From Planctomycetota bacterium (GTDB taxonomy: Bacteria > Planctomycetota > Planctomycetia > Pirellulales > Pirellulaceae), in contig JAJDEH010000453.1 in the NCBI GenBank assembly GCA_029259935.1, positions 1 through 13,776 of the forward strand: DNA of 13,776 nucleotides, written 5' to 3'. Positions 1-6,310 of the stretch are shown in pieces; positions within the stretch are counted from its first letter, which is position 1; each line of letters starts with the position of its first letter. A program made the position numbers and the translations under genes. Below the pieces are notes generated by a model. The model made no database searches, was not told the DNA's origin, and saw nothing but the letters and a program-made list of their open reading frames with translations.

Positions 1-257
1 TGGCTGCGCACTCCTTCCGCGATGAAGTACGGCCGTGCAAACAGAAAGGCCAATAACGCCACGCAGATCATCCGCAGCAACAACAAGGACAACCGCTTGA
101 CCCGCTTGCGGCGCGCGTTCTTTTGCAGCACTTCCTTTAGGAATCGAATCGTGCCTAAATCCACCCGACGGGTGCGCACGCGGAACATCAAATGCACGAT
201 CAGCGGAATCGCTAACGCGCCGAGTGCTCCGAGAAATGCAATCTGTACGAAACCCAT
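1..257 (-). CDS. BatA-like membrane protein, N-terminal fragment (runs off left edge)
   Basis: The 85 visible residues match the N-terminal BatA domain (TIGR02226 type): a first membrane segment at about residues 5-24 ending in IPLIVHLMF, a basic loop with RVRTRRVDLGTIRFLKEVL, a very basic stretch (RRKRVKR, 49-55), and a second membrane segment at about 58-75 ending in the typical ARP. In family members a periplasmic region with a von Willebrand A or similar domain follows, but that part is outside the window. The start ATG at 257-255 lies 14 nt after the stop of the DUF58 gene, with only a weak GGA 5 nt before it, so translation probably depends on coupling. Gene order MoxR, DUF58, BatA is the classical Bat/MoxR layout. 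The family is seen directly; the role as membrane partner of MoxR is family knowledge. Confidence 0.85.
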   Translation of the reverse strand, partial: MGFVQIAFLGALGALAIPLIVHLMFRVRTRRVDLGTIRFLKEVLQKNARRKRVKRLSLLLLRMICVALLAFLFARPYFIAEGVRS

Positions 258-271
258 GTCAATCCAAGGCC

Positions 272-1174
272 TTAAAAACTCTTGGCTCGTTTCACTAAGT
301 AATCCAGCAACGCTTCTTGCATCGGCTGATCGGTTGTCAGTTCCACGTAATCAACGCTGCGGTTGAGGCAACCCTGAGCCAGTTCGCTTCGCCACTGGCC
401 CACCACTTCCAGATACTGCTGCCGAATACCTTCGGCCTGCGTCGTAAGTTCCTCGCCGGTTTCCATGTCGCGAAAGCGAATGTTCCCGTCCAGCGGCAAA
501 TCACGTTCCCAAGGGTCGAGGATGTGGAACAAAATCACCTCGTGATTTTGAAACTGCATATGCTCGATGCCGTTCATGATGCCTTCCAGATCGTCGAACA
601 GATCGCTGATGATCACGACCATCCCGCGATGGTTGGCCAATTCGGCCGATTGATGCAGAGCACGCGGCGCGTCGGAAACTGGCCGCGCCTTCAAGTTGGC
701 AATCGTTTGCAAGATCTCTTGCAATTGATGCGGCTTGGCGGCGGGACGCACATGCGTCAGCACGCGATCGGCAAACAGGGTGATGCCCACGGCATCGTGT
801 TGCTTCAAGGCCAGATGGGCGATCGCTGCGGCCAGCGACGCGCCGTAGAACAATTTGCTGGTTCCCGTGTTGGCGCATTCCATCGATCCGCTGACGTCCA
901 GCATCAAGTACAGATTCATGTTCGTCTCGGCGTCAAACTCTTTGACGTAGAGACGCCGCTGGCGTGCGTACAGCTTCCAATTGACGTGTCTTAGATCGTC
1001 GCCTTGGACATATTCCCGATGCGAATTGAACTCGACGCTGAATCCCACGAACGGGCTGCGATGCAGGCCGTGCAAAAAACCCTCCACAATGGAACTCGCC
1101 CGCAGTTCAATGCTATCGAGCCGGGAGAAAAATCCCGGATCGACAAGGTCGCGCGTGTTGAGAGTTTTGGCCAT
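272..1174 (-). CDS. DUF58 domain protein with vWA-type MIDAS motif
   Basis: This 300-residue protein has the DUF58 signature SHREYVQGDDLRHVNWKLYA at residues 51-70, where the R-x-Y-x-x-G-D-x-x-R-x-I/V-x-W core is diagnostic. A von Willebrand A-like fold follows, with the metal-site motif DVSGSM at 93-98 and ISDLFDD at 189-195. No signal peptide or membrane segment is evident, so it is probably cytoplasmic or peripheral to the membrane. DUF58 proteins are almost always encoded beside a MoxR ATPase and are thought to be its adaptor or target. Here moxR is 92 nt upstream and the BatA-like gene 14 nt downstream. The start was chosen because MAKTLNTRDLVDPGFFSRL is the usual family N-terminus; no clear Shine-Dalgarno precedes it. 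The family assignment is firm; the biochemical function is not established. Confidence 0.93.
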   Translation of the reverse strand: MAKTLNTRDLVDPGFFSRLDSIELRASSIVEGFLHGLHRSPFVGFSVEFNSHREYVQGDDLRHVNWKLYARQRRLYVKEFDAETNMNLYLMLDVSGSMECANTGTSKLFYGASLAAAIAHLALKQHDAVGITLFADRVLTHVRPAAKPHQLQEILQTIANLKARPVSDAPRALHQSAELANHRGMVVIISDLFDDLEGIMNGIEHMQFQNHEVILFHILDPWERDLPLDGNIRFRDMETGEELTTQAEGIRQQYLEVVGQWRSELAQGCLNRSVDYVELTTDQPMQEALLDYLVKRAKSF

Positions 1175-1266
1175 TGAGTTTCACGATTGAGTCGTTGGCG
1201 GCGGCGCGCGACCATGGCGGACGCGTTTTGTTCGCGGCGCGAACAACGACATTCTTATTGTTGCTT
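1175..1266 (-). repeat. Perfect inverted repeat in the moxR-DUF58 gap
   Basis: The 92-nt gap holds TTGTTCGC (1228-1235), GGC, GCGAACAA (1239-1246), a perfect 8-bp stem with a 3-nt loop. Read on the transcribed minus strand it is followed by AACGCG rather than a T-run, so it does not look like an intrinsic terminator. It could be a processing or attenuation stem that sets moxR against DUF58 expression, or a protein-binding palindrome. The rest of the gap shows no promoter I can recognise. Confidence 0.45.
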
Positions 1267-2331
1267 TTAACCTTCTTGCGGAACGGCTTTGACCAGCCGA
1301 TCGACCAACGTGTCGGAGTCGATTTCGTCGGCCCGTGCGTGGAAGTTGAGTACCAGCCGATGCCTCAGCACGGGATGCGCGATGGCTCGGATGTCCGCGA
1401 AATCCACGTGATATTTGCCGGACAAAATGGCGCGGGCCTTCGATCCCAAAACTAAATACTGCGAGGCACGAGGACTCGCCCCGTATGCGATATACTTGTG
1501 AATCGCGTCGTCGTTCGCCACTTGCCCAGGACGGGAATGGGCGACCAGTCGGGCCGCGTATCGGACCACGGAATCCGCGATCGGCACGCCACGCACTAGA
1601 TCTTGCAATCGAACGACTTCCTCGGCCGACATGACTTCTCCGGCTTCGGCGGTGAGCGTGCTGGTGGTTCCCTTGATGATCTGAACCTCTTCATCGATCG
1701 AAGGGTACTTCACCCGCAAGCTGAACATGAATCGATCCACCTGGGCTTCGGGCAATGGGTAGGTGCCTTCCATTTCGATGGGATTCTGAGTCGCCACGAC
1801 GAAAAATGGCGGCTTGAGCTTCATCGTTTGCGTGCCGACCGAGACTTCGCGTTCTTGCATCGCCTGCAGCAGCGAGGCTTGAGTTTTGGGGGGCGTGCGG
1901 TTGATCTCGTCCGCCAGCAGAAAGTTCGTGAACACGGGGCCCGGCATGAATTCCAACTTGTGCTTGCCGGTCGCCTGGTCTTCTTCAATCACGTCGGTGC
2001 CAGTAATGTCGGACGGCATCAGATCGGGCGTGAATTGAATCCGCTTGAACTCCATGGCCAGCGTGCGAGCCAGGGTGCGGCCCATCAGTGTTTTTCCCAG
2101 TCCCGGCACGCCGTGCAACAGCACATGGCCGCGGCACAGCAGGCCGATCAACATGTGATCCACGATTTCATTTTGTCCGACGACCACCTTGGCCATTTCG
2201 TCTTTAATGCGCTGACGAGCCTCGCGCAGCCGCTGCACGACATCGGCATCGTCCTTGGAAAGCGCGGCAGCCGGTTTGCTGTTGGAAACTTCCGCCGTGA
2301 TAGGATCGGTGGCTGTGTTGGGTTGATTCAT
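1267..2331 (-). CDS. MoxR family AAA+ ATPase
   Basis: This 354-residue protein is a full-length MoxR-type AAA+ ATPase. Walker A is GVPGLGKT (74-81), Walker B is LLADEINR (138-145), sensor 1 is the TQNP region (181-184), the arginine-finger region is LPEAQVDRFMF with R200, and the sensor 2 region is GASPRAS (285-290). The N-terminal 45 residues are polar and variable, as often seen in planctomycete members. MoxR proteins act as chaperone-like ATPases with vWA-containing partners, helping maturation, metal insertion or assembly of other complexes. The cognate DUF58 and BatA-like proteins are encoded directly downstream. The start ATG lies 52 nt after the stop of the EF-hand gene and has no evident Shine-Dalgarno. 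All catalytic motifs are intact, so an active ATPase is expected. The specific client is unknown. Confidence 0.96.
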   Translation of the reverse strand: MNQPNTATDPITAEVSNSKPAAALSKDDADVVQRLREARQRIKDEMAKVVVGQNEIVDHMLIGLLCRGHVLLHGVPGLGKTLMGRTLARTLAMEFKRIQFTPDLMPSDITGTDVIEEDQATGKHKLEFMPGPVFTNFLLADEINRTPPKTQASLLQAMQEREVSVGTQTMKLKPPFFVVATQNPIEMEGTYPLPEAQVDRFMFSLRVKYPSIDEEVQIIKGTTSTLTAEAGEVMSAEEVVRLQDLVRGVPIADSVVRYAARLVAHSRPGQVANDDAIHKYIAYGASPRASQYLVLGSKARAILSGKYHVDFADIRAIAHPVLRHRLVLNFHARADEIDSDTLVDRLVKAVPQEG

Positions 2332-2383
2332 GGATGTCGCTCGGTTATTGCTTGGTAAGTTGTTCCGGGTGTGCTATTCGTCG

Positions 2384-4045
2384 TTAGTTCGCAAACATTT
2401 TCTCCGCCGCTGCCGCTTCGATGGGATCGATCAGCAGATCGTGATCGGCATCCAACTTGTGGAAGACGTCACGAGGACCAAAAAACTCACGCCACGAGAT
2501 ATCGCCATCGCCGTTTCGATCCATGCGCTGAAACCAAATCGGGCCCACCAAGGCTCGCTGCTGGAACGCGGCGTCCCGGTTGACCGCGTCATCCACCGCG
2601 CCGAACAACTGGTAACTGCCGCGAACAAACTCGACGTGATATTGCTTGACCGGTTCCTGCGCCGAAACACCCACCCGGCCGTCCCGCTCCATTTGCTTTA
2701 GCGACGTGGGCGACAGCTTTCGCTCGCGAACCCCCACGCGGCCATCTCCGTTGCGGTCCAACGCCATAAAGAAGCCGTGCCCGGTGTCGTAGACGTTCAC
2801 TCGACAACTGGTCGCCGCCGGCTCACCCCGAACCCGCACGTATTGCTCCATCTCTTCGCCAAAAATTTTTCCGTCGCCGTCGCCGTCGATCGCGTCAAAG
2901 CCGCCGCGCTTAAACCAAATCCGTTCGTCGGTCTCGATTGTGTCCAAGTAACCATTGCCGTCCACGTCCAAATTATTGAATTCGATTTGGGCGCTTTCCA
3001 AGGCGGTAGCGACTGGATCGATAAAACGTCGAGCGAATGATATCACGGCACCTTTAAAATTGATTCGAGCGAAATCGGGACGCTTCGTCATATCGGCTTG
3101 CTCGCCGTTGGACGAAACCACGCGAAGTGCCAGTTTCGTGGGGTCTTCTGGTGCCAGGTCGATGGACAATTCGACATCGACCACGCCCTGCTCGACAAAA
3201 GCCAACTCTTTATCGCCGAGCCGCCCGTCGCCATCGGAGTCGAGAAACTCAAAGCGTTCCTTCTTCCAGCCGAGTTCTTGCCGCGAAAGCTGCCGATCTC
3301 GATTTTGGTCGTAGCGTTGGATCATGCGTCGCGGCAGCAGTGTCTCGCGCGTGTCACGCATGACGCTGGAAATCCTCTTTGTCGACCGTTCGGGCATGTC
3401 CAATGGCAACAGGTTATTCTGATCCGCGGGCTCTGGTTCCGGTTCGGGCAAAAACTCATCCAAGCTAACGCACTCGTCGCCGTCACCGTCACGTTCCAAG
3501 ATGCGGTACATGGATGACACCATCTCTTCCCGCTCCAAGGTGCCGGAATTATCTTCATCCAGGAATTTGAATAGCTCCCGGTCGCTTAACGACGGCGAAA
3601 CGTCCTGGCGGTAGACCACCGTTTCGCCGCCAACGCGCTGGACCGTTTGGGTAATCTCGCGACGCGTCACTTCTTGTTTGCGGCCGAGAGATTTGAGAAA
3701 CGCCTGGGCCGATTTGCGCTGAGGCTTGCGAAGCAGGGGCGATCGGTCAGTTTCATCGCGAGTCAGCTTTCCATCTTTGTCCGTGTCCAGCGTAGCTATC
3801 ATGCGGTCGACATAGGCCTGCCGTAAATCACCGAGTGCTTTACCATTTAGGGAAACGCGGAATCGCAAATGGAGTGGTCCTTCGCGCAGCAACAAAATCA
3901 CGTCCCGAACCTCACCGTCGACCGGCCCGGTGGCCGTGGGCCGGACCCCGCCAGTGGCATCGCTTTTGGCCACTTCCTCGCCAAAGGCCAACACCGATTG
4001 GAGCAACAGGGCAATGCCGATGATATGGGCGATCTTTAGACGCAT
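2384..4045 (-). CDS. Secreted protein with about ten EF-hand calcium-binding motifs
   Basis: This 553-residue protein starts with a signal peptide (MRLKIAHIIG then a hydrophobic run, likely cleavage after LAFG or just beyond). Residues about 44-80 (DVILLLREGPLHLRFRV, then an NGK turn) match my recollection of a conserved head region in planctomycete EF-hand proteins. EF-hand loops of the D-x-D/N-x-D/N-G type begin at about residues 87, 163, 186, 246, 269, 360, 387, 430, 509 and 532. The loop at 186 has E for the glycine and the last (DADHDLLIDPIE) is weak. A degenerate remnant lies near 451-464. Residues about 290-345 form a separate region without EF-hands. Calcium or other divalent binding outside the cytoplasm is likely. 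The start at 4045 is preferred over 4063 because AGGAGGAG lies 7 nt before it. That Shine-Dalgarno is the end of the upstream gene, so the two are translationally coupled. Confidence 0.9.
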   Translation of the reverse strand: MRLKIAHIIGIALLLQSVLAFGEEVAKSDATGGVRPTATGPVDGEVRDVILLLREGPLHLRFRVSLNGKALGDLRQAYVDRMIATLDTDKDGKLTRDETDRSPLLRKPQRKSAQAFLKSLGRKQEVTRREITQTVQRVGGETVVYRQDVSPSLSDRELFKFLDEDNSGTLEREEMVSSMYRILERDGDGDECVSLDEFLPEPEPEPADQNNLLPLDMPERSTKRISSVMRDTRETLLPRRMIQRYDQNRDRQLSRQELGWKKERFEFLDSDGDGRLGDKELAFVEQGVVDVELSIDLAPEDPTKLALRVVSSNGEQADMTKRPDFARINFKGAVISFARRFIDPVATALESAQIEFNNLDVDGNGYLDTIETDERIWFKRGGFDAIDGDGDGKIFGEEMEQYVRVRGEPAATSCRVNVYDTGHGFFMALDRNGDGRVGVRERKLSPTSLKQMERDGRVGVSAQEPVKQYHVEFVRGSYQLFGAVDDAVNRDAAFQQRALVGPIWFQRMDRNGDGDISWREFFGPRDVFHKLDADHDLLIDPIEAAAAEKMFAN

Positions 4046-4049
4046 GGAC

Positions 4050-4877
4050 TCACTCCTCCTCATATTTTCCGCGAGCGGCTTCGATATATGGATCGCTCGG
4101 CGATCGAGGATTACTGTAGTAGCCAGGAACCGACCATATCTGCTGATCGTCCAGCCTGCCTTCCAGGGGAAACGAAGTCATGCGGGCCAGTGAATAGCTC
4201 CACGAACCGCCATCGGAACTCACCTCGGCTTCCAGCACCAGCATCGCTTCGGGATCCGTCGCCATCGCAAATGCAAAGACGGCACCGTCAATCACTTCGC
4301 CATTCACCTCATACCGATGCAGCGGACGCGACAACAAACGCAGTTTCTCGGGCAGAGCGTTTTTCTTATTCACCTGAATCTCAAATCGTCGGGCCAACCG
4401 CCGCATCTGCACCAAGCGGGCGGGTTTCGATGTACTAGGACGACGACTATCGGGCAAATGTTCCCAGGTTTTACCGAAGGCGCGCGGCGACCAAACGTCA
4501 CGCTGCTGGTAGGACACCCGCAAGGGCATTTTGCGAAGCATGGAAAACTCGGAGAAAATCCGGCCATCGTCCCGAATGCTCAGCGATACGCCCGCAACCG
4601 GACGACCACCGGACAAGCAAAAAAACGTCGCTCCGGCACCTCGCGAACTTCGCTGGGGATTGGTGTACGAAATCGCCGGATCTTCGGTCAGGACGAGTTC
4701 TTTTACGATCGCTGTGCCTCCCGTCGCAGTGCCTCCGGCCGCGCCATCGCCAGCGGCCGCGAAGTGAAACTCGCCCAACTTCTGTTTGATAAACCGCAGT
4801 CGCGCTTCGTCTTCGGCCCGCGCGCAGACGCACATCGAACCGATTCCAATCAGTGCTACCACGATCGATCTTTCCAT
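4050..4877 (-). CDS. Secreted protein of unknown function
   Basis: I do not recognise a named family. From ATG 4877 the product is 275 residues with a clear signal peptide (MERSIVVALIGIGSMCVCARA, probable cleavage before EDE), so it should be exported. A Gly/Ala/Thr-rich linker occupies about residues 40-55. The C-terminal half has conserved-looking stretches (LRLLSRPLHRYEV, DGAVFAFAMATDPEAMLVLE, WSYSLARMTSFPLEGRLDDQ, IWSVPGYY) and ends in acidic EEE. From memory such stretches recur in planctomycete proteins encoded beside DUF1501 and EF-hand genes, but I cannot name the family. The same frame is open to ATG 4946, which would overlap the DUF1501 gene by 41 nt and place 23 charged residues before the signal peptide. 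The 4877 start, 28 nt after the DUF1501 stop, is therefore preferred, although no strong Shine-Dalgarno supports it. The gene is coupled to the downstream EF-hand gene. Confidence 0.8.
   Translation of the reverse strand: MERSIVVALIGIGSMCVCARAEDEARLRFIKQKLGEFHFAAAGDGAAGGTATGGTAIVKELVLTEDPAISYTNPQRSSRGAGATFFCLSGGRPVAGVSLSIRDDGRIFSEFSMLRKMPLRVSYQQRDVWSPRAFGKTWEHLPDSRRPSTSKPARLVQMRRLARRFEIQVNKKNALPEKLRLLSRPLHRYEVNGEVIDGAVFAFAMATDPEAMLVLEAEVSSDGGSWSYSLARMTSFPLEGRLDDQQIWSVPGYYSNPRSPSDPYIEAARGKYEEE
4053..4060 (-). promoter_or_regulatory. Shine-Dalgarno of the EF-hand gene, embedded in the upstream gene's end
   Basis: The minus strand reads GAG GAG GAG TGA, the final Glu codons and stop of the 4050-4877 gene. 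The same bases form AGGAGGAG, 7 nt before ATG 4045. This decides the start of the EF-hand gene and implies that ribosomes finishing the upstream gene promote initiation on it. Confidence 0.8.
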
Positions 4878-4905
4878 CGGCTTGCCAGTCAAACGGCGTC
4901 TCCCA

Positions 4906-6237
4906 TCATCCGACCAATTCCTGAATCGGTTTGCCACCCGCATCAATGACTTTGATGGGCCGGCCTTCCAGTGAAATGTTTTCGGTTTTTGGATCGATTC
5001 CCAAGGTCGTGCAGATCGTGGCGATCAGGTCCTTTGTCTTCACAGGCCGATTCACGACCGCCATGCCGTCCTTGCCGGTATCGCCAATCACTTGACCGCC
5101 TTGAATGCCGCCGCCCCCAAGCACCGTTGACCAAGCCACCGGAAAATGATCCCGACCGCCATTATCATTGATTTTCGGGGTCCGTCCGAATTCTCCCATC
5201 CACACGATCAGAGTTGAATCCAGTAATCCACGCTCGCGCAAATCTTCCATCAGCGTGGACCAGGCGGGATCAAGCACCTCGGACAACTCGCGTACGCGCT
5301 CAAAGTTATTGGCGTGAGTATCCCAGGACACTGGGTTGTTGTTCACTTCCGACAACGTGACCTCCACGAACGACACGCCCCGCTCGACCAACCGCCTCGC
5401 CAACAGGCATCCTTGGCCAAATCGATTACGGCCGTACTTGTCGCGCAGTTCGTTGGTTTCCTCTGACAGCTTGAAGGCGTTCTTCGCTTGCGATTCGACC
5501 ATGCGCACGGCCCGCTCGTAATTGGCGCGATGCGCCTTGGCGGAGAAACTGCTTGTTTTCGAACCAAATTCCTTTTGCAAGAATTCTAACACACTGACGC
5601 GATTCTTCATCGACTCGGCGTCGACGTTGATCGGTGGACGCAGATTCTCAATCGACAAGTTGGCTCGCGCCTGGGGATTGTCGCTGGCGCCGGATACCAC
5701 CAGCGGCGCGAATTGCGGCCCCAAATAGCCGGGACCGTGAGCATTAGGAGCAAACTGAAACGAGGAAATGCTCACGAAATTCGGCAACTCGTTGTCTGGT
5801 GGACCAATTTCCTTCGACACCATGGAGCCGAGCGTGGGGTATCGCACCGCCTGCTGGCCGGGACGAAACCCCGTCAGCATCAATTCGGTTCCCCGGCCAT
5901 GGTCGCCTTCGGACGTGTTCATACTGCGGATGATCGCCATGTCCTTCATCTGCTTGGCGATCCCGGGCAAGTGTTCGCTGATCCGAATTCCGGGGACTGC
6001 GGTTTCGATGGCTTTGGAAGGGCCACCATTCTCATGTTCCGGCTTCAGATCAAACGTGTCGGTCTGCGTGGGTCCGCCACTCATCCATAGCAGAATACAA
6101 GACTTGGGTTTGCTCTTTTTATCCGTGGCGCGGGCCAGCGATGGCAACCAACCCGAACAGGAAACACCCAAGCCGCTGGCCAGACTGATCTTCAACCAAT
6201 CACGCCGCGAGTATTCTTGGAAAAATGAAGATGACAT
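4906..6237 (-). CDS. DUF1501 protein, Tat-exported, alkaline-phosphatase-like fold
   Basis: This 443-residue protein begins with a twin-arginine signal (SRRDWLKI, residues 10-17, then a hydrophobic stretch to about 37), so it is folded in the cytoplasm and exported by Tat. DUF1501 hallmarks follow: WMSGGPTQTDTFDLKP (51-66), RSMNTSEGDHGRGTELMLTG (104-123), WDTHANNF (305-312), WMGEFGRTPKIN (346-357) and GGRDHFPVAWSTVLGGGGI (360-378). The family is related to sulfatases and alkaline phosphatases, and these conserved Asp, His and Glu residues resemble a metal centre, but the reaction is unknown. The length is typical and no key motif is missing. DUF1501 genes are nearly always paired with DUF1549/DUF1553 genes in planctomycetes, as here, 73 nt downstream. 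A strong Shine-Dalgarno (GAGGGAG, 6244-6250) lies 6 nt before the ATG. Confidence 0.95.
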   Translation of the reverse strand: MSSSFFQEYSRRDWLKISLASGLGVSCSGWLPSLARATDKKSKPKSCILLWMSGGPTQTDTFDLKPEHENGGPSKAIETAVPGIRISEHLPGIAKQMKDMAIIRSMNTSEGDHGRGTELMLTGFRPGQQAVRYPTLGSMVSKEIGPPDNELPNFVSISSFQFAPNAHGPGYLGPQFAPLVVSGASDNPQARANLSIENLRPPINVDAESMKNRVSVLEFLQKEFGSKTSSFSAKAHRANYERAVRMVESQAKNAFKLSEETNELRDKYGRNRFGQGCLLARRLVERGVSFVEVTLSEVNNNPVSWDTHANNFERVRELSEVLDPAWSTLMEDLRERGLLDSTLIVWMGEFGRTPKINDNGGRDHFPVAWSTVLGGGGIQGGQVIGDTGKDGMAVVNRPVKTKDLIATICTTLGIDPKTENISLEGRPIKVIDAGGKPIQELVG

Positions 6238-6243
6238 TCGTGG

Positions 6244-6285
6244 CTCCCTCGTTGCGTCACGAGCATTCGTGACAAATATGCATAT
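6244..6285 (-). promoter_or_regulatory. Hairpin, palindrome and Shine-Dalgarno in the DUF1549-DUF1501 gap
   Basis: The 73-nt gap (6238-6310) contains a perfect hairpin GTCACGA (6256-6262), GCAT, TCGTGAC (6267-6273). Next to it is the 10-bp palindrome ATATGCATAT (6276-6285), and 5 nt on the other side is the DUF1501 Shine-Dalgarno GAGGGAG (6244-6250). The hairpin sits just upstream of the ribosome site in the transcript, where it could act as a processing stem or protect the DUF1501 end of the message. There is no T-run for a terminator. Confidence 0.5.
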
Positions 6286-6310
6286 ACAGCGGACGAGATA
6301 ATGAATAAGA

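Noticed and set aside
1603..2358. 251-codon plus-strand open frame, and a similar one at 317-994
   Set aside because: They are antisense to moxR and the DUF58 gene, with His/Gln-rich translations lacking any recognisable domain and no ribosome site.
4878..4946. Longer start for the unknown secreted protein
   Set aside because: It would overlap the DUF1501 gene by 41 nt and put 23 charged residues ahead of a well-formed signal peptide at 4877.
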